This document shows, piece by piece, positions 8,410 to 16,932 of a stretch of DNA of 64,000 nt. The stretch lies in the NCBI GenBank assembly GCA_029261215.1, contig JAJDBT010000016.1:23745-87744 (forward strand), given 5' to 3'. The position numbers were made by a program, and so were the translations under genes. Each line of letters begins with the position of its first letter. Within the stretch, counting starts at the first letter, position 1. The stretch comes from Nitrospirota bacterium (GTDB lineage Bacteria > Nitrospirota > Nitrospiria > SBBL01 > JAADHI01). A model generated the notes under the pieces. That model was not told where the DNA came from. It searched no databases and worked only from the letters and a program-made list of their open reading frames with translations.

Positions 8410-9597
8410 ATGTCTATTTACCTCGATCATATCGCGGCAACGCCCCTCTCAGAGAGGGCGCGTACCGCAATGCTTCCTTACCTTACCGATTTTTACGGCA
8501 ACCCGCAAAGCCGTCATGCCTTTGGCGAAGCCCCTCGCAAAGCTCTTGAAACGGCGCGCGCGCAAATTGCACAGATGGTGAGTTGTGAGCCAAGAGAAGT
8601 TATCTTTACCGCCTCTGGCAGCGAATCCAATAACCTCGCCATTCAAGGCCTTCTTTCAGCTTATCCCAAAAAAGGGCGACATATCATCACAACAACGATT
8701 GAGCACTATTCCGTCGCCCATCCCATCAAAATACTTGAACAACAAGGCTACAAAGTCACATGGCTGCCCATCGATTCTTTCGGTCGGGTCGCTCCAAAAC
8801 AAGTCGCCGATGCCATTCGCGGCGATACCGTCCTGGTTTCGATCTTACATGCCAATAACGAAATTGGGACAATCCAGGCACTGGAAGAGATTGGGAAGAT
8901 GACTGAAGCCGCCGAGGTCTTTTTTCATACGGATGCGGTCGCCACGGTGGGTGTAATTCCCTTTGACTGCAATCGTTTGAATATCGATCTTGCGGCCTTT
9001 TCGGCACAACAATTTTATGGACCAAAAGGCGTCGGAGCGCTCTATCTTAGGCGGGGAACCCGAACCAGGGCATTGATTGCGGGGGGGATTCAGGAAGAAG
9101 GGCGACGTGCGGGGACCGAAAACGTGGCCGGGATTGTCGGCATGGGCATCGCCGCTGAGGAAACAATGATGCGGATTTCAGAAGAAGTGCCTCGACTGAC
9201 GCTTTTGCGGGATCGACTCATCAATGGACTGCTTGAAAAGGTACCTTTTATCCATCTCACCGGAGACCCTCAAAACCGCCTGCCACAGGTGGCCAGCTTT
9301 GCCGTCGAATATTTAGATGGTGAAGCCTTGATTAAATCATTAGAGCAGCGAGGAATTATCGCCGCGAGCGGCTCTTCATGCAGTACAGACGCACTTAAAA
9401 TATCACCCGTACTCACTGCGATGGGTTTGCCCGGAAACATCGCTCAGGGGGCCATCGTTTTCAGTTTAGGGCTTGGAACCACTCAAGCAGATATTGACAC
9501 GCTTCTTACCGTCTTTCCAGAATGCGTTGAAGGCATGCGGCAAGTCTCCCCGCTCTACGCCGAGCGTCTTGACCTCCCCAAAAAAGTCATCAAATGA
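8410..9597 (+). CDS. Cysteine desulfurase-like protein lacking the PLP lysine
   Basis: 395 residues with the full NifS/IscS fold: S-G-S-E-S-N-N (69-75), E-H (98-99), H-A-N-N-E-I-G (147-153), T-D-A-V (174-177), R-A-G-T-E-N-V-A-G (233-241) and the sulfur-accepting Cys in S-G-S-S-C-S (Cys324). The Schiff-base lysine is missing, however: the usual S-A-H-K-F-Y-G-P-K-G reads S-A-Q-Q-F-Y-G-P-K-G (Gln200-Gln201; codons CAA CAA). The Gln three residues after the PLP Asp is Ala178, and the substrate-binding Arg before F-S-L-G is Val350. It overlaps a TusA-like gene by four bases. It may be a non-catalytic persulfide scaffold or use an unusual chemistry. Confidence 0.9.
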   Translation: MSIYLDHIAATPLSERARTAMLPYLTDFYGNPQSRHAFGEAPRKALETARAQIAQMVSCEPREVIFTASGSESNNLAIQGLLSAYPKKGRHIITTTIEHYSVAHPIKILEQQGYKVTWLPIDSFGRVAPKQVADAIRGDTVLVSILHANNEIGTIQALEEIGKMTEAAEVFFHTDAVATVGVIPFDCNRLNIDLAAFSAQQFYGPKGVGALYLRRGTRTRALIAGGIQEEGRRAGTENVAGIVGMGIAAEETMMRISEEVPRLTLLRDRLINGLLEKVPFIHLTGDPQNRLPQVASFAVEYLDGEALIKSLEQRGIIAASGSSCSTDALKISPVLTAMGLPGNIAQGAIVFSLGLGTTQADIDTLLTVFPECVEGMRQVSPLYAERLDLPKKVIK

Positions 9598-9827
9598 CCA
9601 CTGCCGATTTTTCACTGGATACACTAGGTCTGTTTTGTCCCATTCCCGTCATTCTCACGTCAAAAAAAATGAAGGAACTGACTCAGGGGCAAGTATTAGA
9701 AGTGCTTTCGGACGATAAGGGGATCAAAAAAGATCTGCCGGTATGGTGCAAAAACAGCGGAAACGAGCTGATTGAACTCATTGAAGAAAATGAGGTCATC
9801 AAACTCTACGTGCGTAAAAGCGTTTAA
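9594..9827 (+). CDS. TusA-family sulfur-carrier protein
   Basis: 77 residues with the C-P-x-P signature L-G-L-F-C-P-I-P (Cys16) and the short beta-alpha-beta-alpha TusA/SirA fold, including a second Cys in V-W-C-K-N-S-G. TusA proteins accept persulfide sulfur from cysteine desulfurases and pass it on for tRNA thiolation, molybdopterin or sulfur metabolism. The ATG overlaps the stop of the desulfurase-like gene (ATGA), implying translational coupling and a shared complex. Confidence 0.88.
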   Translation: MTTADFSLDTLGLFCPIPVILTSKKMKELTQGQVLEVLSDDKGIKKDLPVWCKNSGNELIELIEENEVIKLYVRKSV

Positions 9828-9848
9828 GGGTTCAATCTCTGAAACACG

Positions 9849-10964
9849 CTATTTTCCAATTAAAATAGCGATGGATTCTTCATTGTTATTGACCACGGCA
9901 ATATCCATGCGCCCATCAAGATTAAAGTCTTCTTTCACGATAAAAAACGGGGCCATCCCTGTAGAAATATTTAAAGGCGGATGTTCAAAACCGAAGTCGT
10001 CCCCTTTTTTACCCACCAGATATGAAATATTATTGCTCCGCGTATTCGCCACAACGATGTCAAGCCGCCCATCCTTGTTCCAATCGTGTGCCACGACCGA
10101 AACCGGGCCGCCTTCCGCCCCAAAATCCGGAGCCTGAGTAAAGGTCCCATTTTTATTGGAAAGAAAAAGCGAGAGCGAATCGTTCAGGCCGTTCACCGAA
10201 AGAATGTCCGCACGCTGATCCTGATTAAAATCTTCTGTAATGAGACCCAGCGGATTCATCCCGTTGCGATAACGATCCCCTTTTACAAAGGTGCCATCTC
10301 CATTACCTGTAAACAACACCACATCACTGCTCGGAACCCCGTTATTGGCTACAGCCAGATCAATAAACGCATCCTCGTTAAAATGACCCGTAATAATGCC
10401 TGTCGGAATAGCGCCGGGATCGCCCTTCATTCCCCGTGCAAATCGGCCTTTTCCATCACCCAGCAAAATAAGCAATTGGTCAAAACGAGACACAATGGCA
10501 AGATCAAGATGTTGATCCCGGTTAAAATCTCCTGAGACGGCGGCGTAGGGAGAGCGTTCTGTTTTGACCCGTGTGCCCTTAAAAAAGAAGCGTCCAGCCT
10601 GGTTAATAAACACCTGCAAACCGTCTTCGCCATTTTGAATGACCGCAAGGTCGGTTCTTTTATCTTCATTAAAATCTCCAGTAATCAACCACCTCGGCGA
10701 TTTCCCCGCTTCAATTGTGATAATATCCGGAAAACTCGCGTCATTTTTTCCAAAGAGAATAGAAATGGAGTTACTCTCGGTATTGGCCACAGCCAAATCC
10801 ATGACGCCGTCCTGATTAAAATCTGTTGCGACGATATGAGAAGGGCTCTTTCCAACCGGGTAAACGACAGGCTCACGAAAAGGGTTGACCGGGGGTTCTG
10901 TTTTTACACACCCGGCACACAGACCTAACAATAAGGATAGAGGAAAAAATACATCACGAAACAT
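9849..10964 (-). CDS. FG-GAP/VCBS-repeat exported lipoprotein
   Basis: 371 residues. The N-terminus has a hydrophobic signal and Cys in L-L-L-G-L-C-A-G-C-V, a plausible but imperfect lipobox. Seven tandem repeats of about 45-50 residues follow, each with D-F-N-x-D-x-x-x-D-L-A-V or a variant. This is the calcium-binding-loop pattern of FG-GAP/VCBS repeats, which fold as a seven-bladed propeller. Probably anchored at the outer membrane; ligand unknown. It is convergent with the tusA-like gene, with 21 bases between them and no terminator seen. Confidence 0.85.
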   Translation of the reverse strand: MFRDVFFPLSLLLGLCAGCVKTEPPVNPFREPVVYPVGKSPSHIVATDFNQDGVMDLAVANTESNSISILFGKNDASFPDIITIEAGKSPRWLITGDFNEDKRTDLAVIQNGEDGLQVFINQAGRFFFKGTRVKTERSPYAAVSGDFNRDQHLDLAIVSRFDQLLILLGDGKGRFARGMKGDPGAIPTGIITGHFNEDAFIDLAVANNGVPSSDVVLFTGNGDGTFVKGDRYRNGMNPLGLITEDFNQDQRADILSVNGLNDSLSLFLSNKNGTFTQAPDFGAEGGPVSVVAHDWNKDGRLDIVVANTRSNNISYLVGKKGDDFGFEHPPLNISTGMAPFFIVKEDFNLDGRMDIAVVNNNEESIAILIGK

Positions 10965-11023
10965 TTCTTCATTGTACGGAGTTTCGATTCCGAGTCAACT
11001 CATTTTTAGTATCCTCTTGAGGA

Positions 11024-11052
11024 TTGAAAAAAAAAAGAAAGCCGGGTAAACT
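11024..11052 (+). promoter_or_regulatory. sigma-70 promoter immediately before the glyoxalase-fold gene
   Basis: TTGAAA (11024-11029), 17 bases, TAAACT (11047-11052). The ATG begins at 11061, eight bases after the -10 element, where transcription should start. The transcript is therefore predicted to be leaderless. No ribosome site is visible. Confidence 0.5.
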
Positions 11053-11060
11053 TTTCCCCT

Positions 11061-11486
11061 ATGAAAAAACAAGATCAAGACACGCCCATCCCGCTTCTGG
11101 GCTTAAGACACCTTGCACTTCGAGTCACTAATCTTAAAAAATCCCGCAGATTTTACGAAGAGTGCATCGGCATGCATTCCTTGTGGCAGCCCGATGAGCA
11201 CAGCCTCTATTTATCGCTTGGCTGTGACAATCTCGCACTTCACGAAATCAAACCCGGGGAAACCCTGTCACCGGAAGGACAAAAGCTTGACCACTTTGGT
11301 TTTATTGCTGAAAATGAATCCATCGTTGATCAGCTTTTCAGTCGTATGAAAACAGCAGGCATCCCGATTGTGAAACCCGTGAAGCGGCATCGGGACGACA
11401 GCTACTCCTTTTATATGGCCGACCCGGATGGCAACGTGATTCAGATTCTTTATGAACCGAATATTAGCCCGATGAAACTCCAATAA
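11061..11486 (+). CDS. VOC (glyoxalase/bleomycin-resistance) family protein
   Basis: 141 residues with two beta-alpha-beta-beta-beta modules. Likely metal ligands are the His in L-R-H-L-A-L, the Glu in L-H-E-I, the His in L-D-H-F-G-F and a C-terminal residue around G-N-V-I-Q-I-L-Y-E. Members are metal-dependent lyases, dioxygenases or resistance proteins; the substrate cannot be assigned. It is divergent from the FG-GAP lipoprotein and followed 26 bases later by the PAS-LuxR regulator, probably in one transcript. Confidence 0.88.
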   Translation: MKKQDQDTPIPLLGLRHLALRVTNLKKSRRFYEECIGMHSLWQPDEHSLYLSLGCDNLALHEIKPGETLSPEGQKLDHFGFIAENESIVDQLFSRMKTAGIPIVKPVKRHRDDSYSFYMADPDGNVIQILYEPNISPMKLQ

Positions 11487-11512
11487 TTTTTTTACCCCGA
11501 CTTGGTACATCA

Positions 11513-12196
11513 ATGTCCATCTTAAAAAAAGTATCCAAAGACAAGGTCTATTCCCTTGAGACAGAAATGCTCGCGCTGATTTCAAAAACCACGGACGGCA
11601 TGTTTGCAAATGACGACAGTGGATGCATTCTCATCTGGAATCGTGCGGCGGAAGACATCCTGGGATATTCAGCGAAAGATGTCCTGGGAAAGGCCTGTTA
11701 TGACATTGTCTCAGGCCGGGAATTTTCGGGAACACCCTTTTGTTTCAAAGGGTGTTCCGTCACGGCCATGGCAAAAGCGCATCACGTGGTAAAGGATTTC
11801 ACCGTACAGGCAACCACAAAAAAACAGCGACCGCTCTGGATCAAAACGCGCATCATGACGATCGCAACGAAAAAATGGAAAGGCCCTATTATCGTGCACC
11901 TTTTCCATGAAGTGCCTGCTCCGATTAAAGCACCCACCTCCCCCTCTAATTTGCCAATATCTGGACTCCCTGAGTTATCTCCCCGCGAGCAGGATGTCCT
12001 TGTATTATTGGCCCGGTGTTTGGTCGCGAAGGAAATCGGAACCTTCCTGAATATCAGCACCGAAACCGCCAGAACCCATATTCAACGAATTTTAAAAAAA
12101 CTCAATACGCACAGCAAACTCGAAGCCGTTATTCTTGCCATGCAGCATGGGCTCATCGAAAAAAGCGCCCTTCAAGCCCTCCCCGATGAGCCTTGA
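11513..12196 (+). CDS. PAS-LuxR transcriptional regulator with a cysteine cluster
   Basis: 227 residues. An N-terminal PAS domain (about 18-130; W-N-R-A-A-E-D-I-L-G-Y) contains Cys38, Cys62, Cys77 and Cys81, the last two as P-F-C-F-K-G-C. A linker is followed by a LuxR/GerE helix-turn-helix (about 150-215; L-S-P-R-E-Q-D-V-L and T-A-R-T-H-I-Q-R-I-L-K-K-L). No receiver domain is present. The Cys set suggests a redox, haem or Fe-S sensing PAS. It lies downstream of the glyoxalase-fold gene. Targets are unknown; the PAS/HTH call is firm, the sensing mode is inferred. Confidence 0.88.
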   Translation: MSILKKVSKDKVYSLETEMLALISKTTDGMFANDDSGCILIWNRAAEDILGYSAKDVLGKACYDIVSGREFSGTPFCFKGCSVTAMAKAHHVVKDFTVQATTKKQRPLWIKTRIMTIATKKWKGPIIVHLFHEVPAPIKAPTSPSNLPISGLPELSPREQDVLVLLARCLVAKEIGTFLNISTETARTHIQRILKKLNTHSKLEAVILAMQHGLIEKSALQALPDEP

Positions 12197-12293
12197 TGTT
12201 TTAAAAAGTCAGAATTGCACAACGACCTGAACTGTTTCGGATCAACACCATAGGCAATCAATGCCTCACGCATTTTAATTAAAGGAGTCTTCA

Positions 12294-13091
12294 ATGAAAA
12301 AAATTGCACTCAGCTTGCTCTTTCTCATCGTGTTTGCCCTGGATGTCCAGGCTGCGCTTCAAACAAAGGAAATCACATATAAAGTGGGCGACACCGAATT
12401 TACCGGCTACCTCTCTTTTGATGATGCCATTTCCGGCAAACGCCCCGGCATACTGGTTGCCCACGAATGGTGGGGACACGATGATTACTCCCGCAAACGC
12501 GCGGACATGCTCGCAAAACTCGGATACACCGCTTTTGCGCTGGATATGTATGGGACAGGCAAACTGGCCAAACACCCCGATGATGCAAAAAAATTTATGC
12601 AAGCCGCTGTGGGTGAAGTGCCTGAGGCCGAAAAACGCTTCAAAGCGGCTTATGCGGTTTTAATTAAACAAGACACGGTGGACCCAAAAAAAATTGCGGC
12701 CATCGGTTATTGTATGGGCGGCGGCATCGTGATGCACATGGCACGAACAAGCGTTGTTGAAATGAAGGGGGTGGTCAGTTATCACGGCAGCTTTTCAGGC
12801 GCGACACAGACCCCTTCGCAGGCTGGGCCTGAGAGAGCCAAAGTCCTCGCTTTTTCTGGCGGCGCCGACCCCTTTGTCCCGATTGAATCCGTGCAGACCT
12901 TTGTCAAATCCATGACCGAAGCAGGTGTGGATTACGAACTCAAAAGCTATCCGGGTGTCAAACACAGTTTCACCGTAGCAAACGCGGATGAAAAAGGAAA
13001 AAAGTTTTCCTTGCCCCTGGAATACAATGCGGCAGCAGATCAGGATTCCTGGCAGCGCACCCAGGTCTTTTTCAAAACCATTTTCAAATAA
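12294..13091 (+). CDS. Exported dienelactone hydrolase-family protein
   Basis: 265 residues: a signal peptide (1-20, ending V-Q-A-A), then an alpha/beta-hydrolase with the dienelactone hydrolase triad. The nucleophile is Cys in G-Y-C-M-G-G-G, the Asp is in G-G-A-D-P-F and the His is in V-K-H-S-F-T. H-E-W-W-G follows the second strand, as is typical. The substrate outside the cytoplasm is not known; classical enzymes of the family are cytoplasmic and open dienelactones. AAAGGAG precedes the ATG. Confidence 0.9.
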   Translation: MKKIALSLLFLIVFALDVQAALQTKEITYKVGDTEFTGYLSFDDAISGKRPGILVAHEWWGHDDYSRKRADMLAKLGYTAFALDMYGTGKLAKHPDDAKKFMQAAVGEVPEAEKRFKAAYAVLIKQDTVDPKKIAAIGYCMGGGIVMHMARTSVVEMKGVVSYHGSFSGATQTPSQAGPERAKVLAFSGGADPFVPIESVQTFVKSMTEAGVDYELKSYPGVKHSFTVANADEKGKKFSLPLEYNAAADQDSWQRTQVFFKTIFK

Positions 13092-13138
13092 ACGGGTATC
13101 AATGCTAGGGCATTCTAAAATAAGGAAAATCCTGGAGA

Positions 13139-14266
13139 ATGGAACCCTTCAAAAACCTATTCAATGAGACGATCATCGCGGGCATGGGCGATCATTTTTT
13201 GAAAGCCTGGCCGGATTTTAACCGGAAAGGTTTTGTCCAGGACGCGACGGAAAATCTGGATACCCTGGAACTCAAACAGCGCTCCGAGCAAATCACACAA
13301 GCCATGCATAAACACTTGCCGGATGATTTTATCCATGCGGGCAAAATCATGCTGGCCAGCCTCACCCCCGAAGACGGCAGCGATTTGTCGAACATCCCCG
13401 TCAATGAAACAGGCATCTCCGGCTGGGCCGTGATGCCGATGGCGCACTATGTCGGCTTATGGGGACTGGATCATTTCGAGCGTTCAATGATCCTCTTCAA
13501 AGAGATGACCATCCGGTCGTCATCCGAATTCGGCATTCGGTTTTTTCTGATCGAAAAACCAAAAGAAACGCTTGCCGTGTTAATGGAATGGACAAAACAC
13601 AAAAACGAACACGTGCGCCGCTTGGTCTCCGAGGGGACGCGTCCGCGTCTGCCCTGGGCGATGCAGTTGCCCGCGTTTATCAAAACCCCCACCCTGATTC
13701 TGCCACTTTTGCAGGCATTAAAAGACGATTCAAGTGAATATGTGCGCCGCTCCGTCGCGAATAACTTGAATGACATCGCCAAAGACCACCCCGACCTCGT
13801 CGCAGAGATCGCAGGGCAATGGCTTGTCGGGGCGTCTAAAGATCGCCAAAAACTCGTGCGTCACGCCTGCCGGACACTCATCAAACAGGGACATCAAGCG
13901 ACCTTGCAGGCCTTGGGTTATGATCGCCCTAAAGTCAGTCTTGTCGGTCTGCAGCTTGAAAGGCCCGTCGTCAAGTTTGGACAAGCCCTTGTTTTTGAGA
14001 TGGGCCTGGTCTCAAAAGCCAAATCAGTGCAAAATCTCATCGTCGATTATGTGATTCACCACCAAAAAGCAAATGGCCGCACGACACCGAAGGTTTTCAA
14101 ATGGAAAGTGTTGACGCTAAAGGCAGGAGCTAGACACAGCGCAAGTAAAAAACATCCTTTCAGGCAAATCACCACGCGTGTTTATTATCCCGGTATTCAC
14201 AGAATAGAGATTGTGATCAATGGAGAGACGCAGGGCGGGGTAGATTTTGAATTGTTGATGACCTAA
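13139..14266 (+). CDS. AlkC-type DNA alkylation repair protein
   Basis: 375 residues. HEAT-like helices span about 1-255, including H-V-R-R-L-V-S-E-G-T-R-P-R-L-P-W-A and Y-V-R-R-S-V-A-N-N-L-N-D, the motif set of AlkC/AlkD 3-methyladenine glycosylases. A C-terminal beta-rich segment (about 260-375) matches the Ig-like domain described for AlkC. It excises N3-alkylpurines without base flipping, according to the family. Start ATG 13139, 47 bases after the hydrolase stop. A co-transcribed position with the hydrolase is possible but has no obvious meaning. Confidence 0.88.
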   Translation: MEPFKNLFNETIIAGMGDHFLKAWPDFNRKGFVQDATENLDTLELKQRSEQITQAMHKHLPDDFIHAGKIMLASLTPEDGSDLSNIPVNETGISGWAVMPMAHYVGLWGLDHFERSMILFKEMTIRSSSEFGIRFFLIEKPKETLAVLMEWTKHKNEHVRRLVSEGTRPRLPWAMQLPAFIKTPTLILPLLQALKDDSSEYVRRSVANNLNDIAKDHPDLVAEIAGQWLVGASKDRQKLVRHACRTLIKQGHQATLQALGYDRPKVSLVGLQLERPVVKFGQALVFEMGLVSKAKSVQNLIVDYVIHHQKANGRTTPKVFKWKVLTLKAGARHSASKKHPFRQITTRVYYPGIHRIEIVINGETQGGVDFELLMT

Positions 14267-14296
14267 ACAGGTCTCGGGGGTAAAGCGACGAAGACC

Positions 14297-15016
14297 TTAT
14301 TGATTTACATCAATCAGAAGCCAGGTCCCTTCCGAGCTTGACCAGAAGAACGCCCTTGCATGTTCTTCTGAAAGACGAAGGCTGAAGTCGGGCAATCGAC
14401 GGTTTCGGATCAAGGCGCGGGCATCCCACAAAAAATCAACTACCGTGTTTTTCAAAGCTTGAACCCGTTTCACATGTCCGCCACAATCACAGTCAGGTTC
14501 AGCATGAACCGAAAGAATCAATCCATCTTCAAAATAAAACAAATAGTGTAAGGGCATATCTTCCAGGGTGACAAACCGTTCTTCAAGCCGCTGACTACTG
14601 GATGAAGCGGGCAGATCTGCCGCATCCTCAGGCTGCACGGATCTCATAAAAACGGGGAAGTCCGGTTCCCGTTTGCTCAATCGGTGACTTGAAGGTTCAG
14701 CGATTTTGAGCTTGTCCAGATTGGCAGACGAGACCTTGAGTTCTTTTAATAAAAGACCCTTTGCCTTTAAAAAGAGGGTTTGAGACTGTGGAGCAACAAG
14801 GACATAAACGTCATCGTCCTTCGCCAGCGTCATCTCTTGTTTGAGAAACGTTTCTCTCGATGAAGGCGGCGGAATCTGAGGTCGGGGCTCTGCGGCCTGA
14901 GTCGGAGACGACATAGGCATCAATGCGATAAAAATGAGCAGTAAAACCATACAACCTACTTGATCCGCCTTGAAACAGATCGGCCTCTTATCAGCCCTGA
15001 AAAATACAACAAGCAC
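14297..15016 (-). CDS. Exported protein of unknown family beside L,D-transpeptidases
   Basis: 239 residues if GTG 15016 is used; ATG 14950, 22 codons on, would place the hydrophobic signal (L-L-L-I-F-I-A-L-M-P-M) right at the N-terminus and may be the real start. Cleavage is plausible at T-Q-A-A-E. The mature part has a C-D-C-G-G-H motif and aromatic strands but no family that I recognise. It lies eight bases after the upstream L,D-transpeptidase stop, so it is part of that cell-wall operon. Confidence 0.65.
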   Translation of the reverse strand: MLVVFFRADKRPICFKADQVGCMVLLLIFIALMPMSSPTQAAEPRPQIPPPSSRETFLKQEMTLAKDDDVYVLVAPQSQTLFLKAKGLLLKELKVSSANLDKLKIAEPSSHRLSKREPDFPVFMRSVQPEDAADLPASSSSQRLEERFVTLEDMPLHYLFYFEDGLILSVHAEPDCDCGGHVKRVQALKNTVVDFLWDARALIRNRRLPDFSLRLSEEHARAFFWSSSEGTWLLIDVNQ

Positions 15017-15023
15017 CCCTGTA

Positions 15024-15740
15024 TTAAAAAATGTAAAGCGGGGCGCCTACGGGGAGATTCTTGTACACAAATTCCAGATCTGAATCGGCCATGCGGATAC
15101 AGCCGTGGGTCACGTTTTTACCCAGCATCCGGGTATAGAGCGTCCCGTGAATAAAATACCCTTTTCCAAAACCCAGGGCATAGTCGCCCAAAACACCTGC
15201 CTCCATTCGCTCGTTTAAAGCGACTGGCAGGGCTTTTCCTTCTTCAACAAAGGCCCAGTCGGGTTTCACCCATAAGGGGTTTTTTATCTTGGACTGAATC
15301 TTAAAAGCGCCCCGTGGCGTTTCAAAAACCCACTTCCGGGGCGAATCACCCGGCTTGATCAGGGTCGTCCGGCTTCCCGTCGAAACACGCGCTTCATAGA
15401 GAATTTTATCTCCTTTTTTCAACCACAGGCGGTTTTGGGCCGTATCGACAAGGGCATAGATGCCTTTGGGTGCAAGTCGCGCCATTTTGCCCTGCAGTGC
15501 TTCAATTTTTCGGGCCTGAGTCGCGGCCGCTCTTTTGTCTGTCGCCGCAAGCGCTGCGGAAGGCACAAGAACAGCTGAATCCTCTCCCGCATCCTCTGCT
15601 GAAACCGTTTTCATTGTTTCCAGCCGGACAGAGAAGGCCTTGTCATAGATCGCAACAGCGCGTATTCCGAGAATCAGCCCCAGAACAATCCAGCCCCATT
15701 TAAATCGGGATAATTTTGAATGTTGAGACATCATCAGCAC
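15024..15740 (-). CDS. L,D-transpeptidase (YkuD domain), membrane-anchored
   Basis: 238 residues: an N-terminal anchor (15-31), a basic/Ala linker, and a C-terminal YkuD catalytic domain with H-G-T (near 205) and the active-site motif T-H-G-C-I-R-M (Cys nucleophile). It forms 3-3 peptide crosslinks or attaches lipoproteins to peptidoglycan in the periplasm. It is the second of two adjacent YkuD genes, the other lying only three bases upstream, which suggests coordinated wall or envelope tethering functions. Confidence 0.9.
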   Translation of the reverse strand: MLMMSQHSKLSRFKWGWIVLGLILGIRAVAIYDKAFSVRLETMKTVSAEDAGEDSAVLVPSAALAATDKRAAATQARKIEALQGKMARLAPKGIYALVDTAQNRLWLKKGDKILYEARVSTGSRTTLIKPGDSPRKWVFETPRGAFKIQSKIKNPLWVKPDWAFVEEGKALPVALNERMEAGVLGDYALGFGKGYFIHGTLYTRMLGKNVTHGCIRMADSDLEFVYKNLPVGAPLYIF

Positions 15741-15743
15741 ACG

Positions 15744-16925
15744 CTAAAGGATTAAATCCGACGGCAAATTTCCGGCCGTCGTGCCCACAATGGTCACCGG
15801 TGTGCCCACTGCAATCCGGTCAAAGAGTTCATCCATTTCCCGATTGAAAAGCGCAACACAGCCCCTCGTGACCTCCAGTCCCGCATCACGGCCACCGTGA
15901 ATTTCGATCAAACCGCCTGGTTCTTTCACTTCCTTGAGACGCACACGATCTCGTCTGTTTGGATAATTGATCAATAAGGCCTTGTGGAACTTTGACTCAC
16001 CTTTTCCCTTTTTCATAACAATATGATACTTGCCCTCGGGAGTCGCCCCGTCTCCAGCGCGTTGTTTGTCGTTGAAACCGTTAAATCCCAAACTGACCGG
16101 ATAAACCTGCGGGGGACGCTTCCCGTGATAAAGCGTAAGGGTCTTTTCCGCCTTTCGCACCACAATCACCGGCGCATCATGAACCTTTGACCACTGAACG
16201 GTTTCACGCACCCATGTTTGCCAGCGTGCCATATTGTCCGCAGACCGATAGCGGTTAATGAGCACCGCAATCTCTTTTTTGGCCGGAGACAACAAGGGAA
16301 GGGCCGACTGTGCCCCTTTCAGAGCCGTGGCATAGGCGCCCTGTTTAAGATCGCCTTGTGCTTCAGCAAGAAGCAGTTCTGCACGAACTGTTTTTTTTCG
16401 GGAGGATCGGGAGAGATGAACCTTCGACGCGTAGCGGCGAATCCGTTCGACATCCGCTTCCACCAAGGCAATTTGTTGAAAAGCCTGTTTTTCTGCGGCG
16501 GCCCGGCTTTGCAGCACCGATTGAAGCAGCTCATTGCCGCTGAAAGAAAGCAGGGCAATGTCTTTTCGAATCTGCTCATAACCGCGAAGCATGGGAAGCC
16601 TTTTGGCCTGCTCCCGCGAAAAAGTCATGCTCAGATCTTTTAACTCAACCTGAAAATGCTCAAAGCGCTCCGGGGAAAAGACCCCTGCATCGCTTTCCCA
16701 GAGCGTCTGCTCTATGGCCTTGATGCGCTCCATTTCTTGAAGTGGCGGGGGAGCGCTGCAGCCCCCCGCTATAATACCGATGACAACGAAACACAGTACG
16801 CCGACCCAATGAGCTTGCACACATCGACGCCGGAGCGCAATCGATGCAAGCTCAGCAGCTTGTTTCGGGACGGATGGGTTGGAAAAAGACATGGATCGTT
16901 TTTTAGATAAACAGATCTGATTCAA
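15744..16925 (-). CDS. Lipoprotein L,D-transpeptidase with N-terminal helical domain
   Basis: Up to 393 residues; the start is uncertain (TTG 16925, or ATG 16892 eleven codons on). A hydrophobic segment ends in I-I-A-G-G-C-S, a good lipobox, so it is probably lipidated. A long helical/coiled-coil region (about 65-230) precedes the YkuD domain with I-H-G-G and T-R-G-C-V-A-L, where Arg replaces the common Ser/Thr-His before Gly-Cys, as in the ErfK variant. Upstream is a coiled-coil lipoprotein, eight bases away. Together they look like an envelope-stabilising operon. Confidence 0.85.
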   Translation of the reverse strand: MNQICLSKKRSMSFSNPSVPKQAAELASIALRRRCVQAHWVGVLCFVVIGIIAGGCSAPPPLQEMERIKAIEQTLWESDAGVFSPERFEHFQVELKDLSMTFSREQAKRLPMLRGYEQIRKDIALLSFSGNELLQSVLQSRAAAEKQAFQQIALVEADVERIRRYASKVHLSRSSRKKTVRAELLLAEAQGDLKQGAYATALKGAQSALPLLSPAKKEIAVLINRYRSADNMARWQTWVRETVQWSKVHDAPVIVVRKAEKTLTLYHGKRPPQVYPVSLGFNGFNDKQRAGDGATPEGKYHIVMKKGKGESKFHKALLINYPNRRDRVRLKEVKEPGGLIEIHGGRDAGLEVTRGCVALFNREMDELFDRIAVGTPVTIVGTTAGNLPSDLIL

Positions 16926-16932
16926 GATGCGA

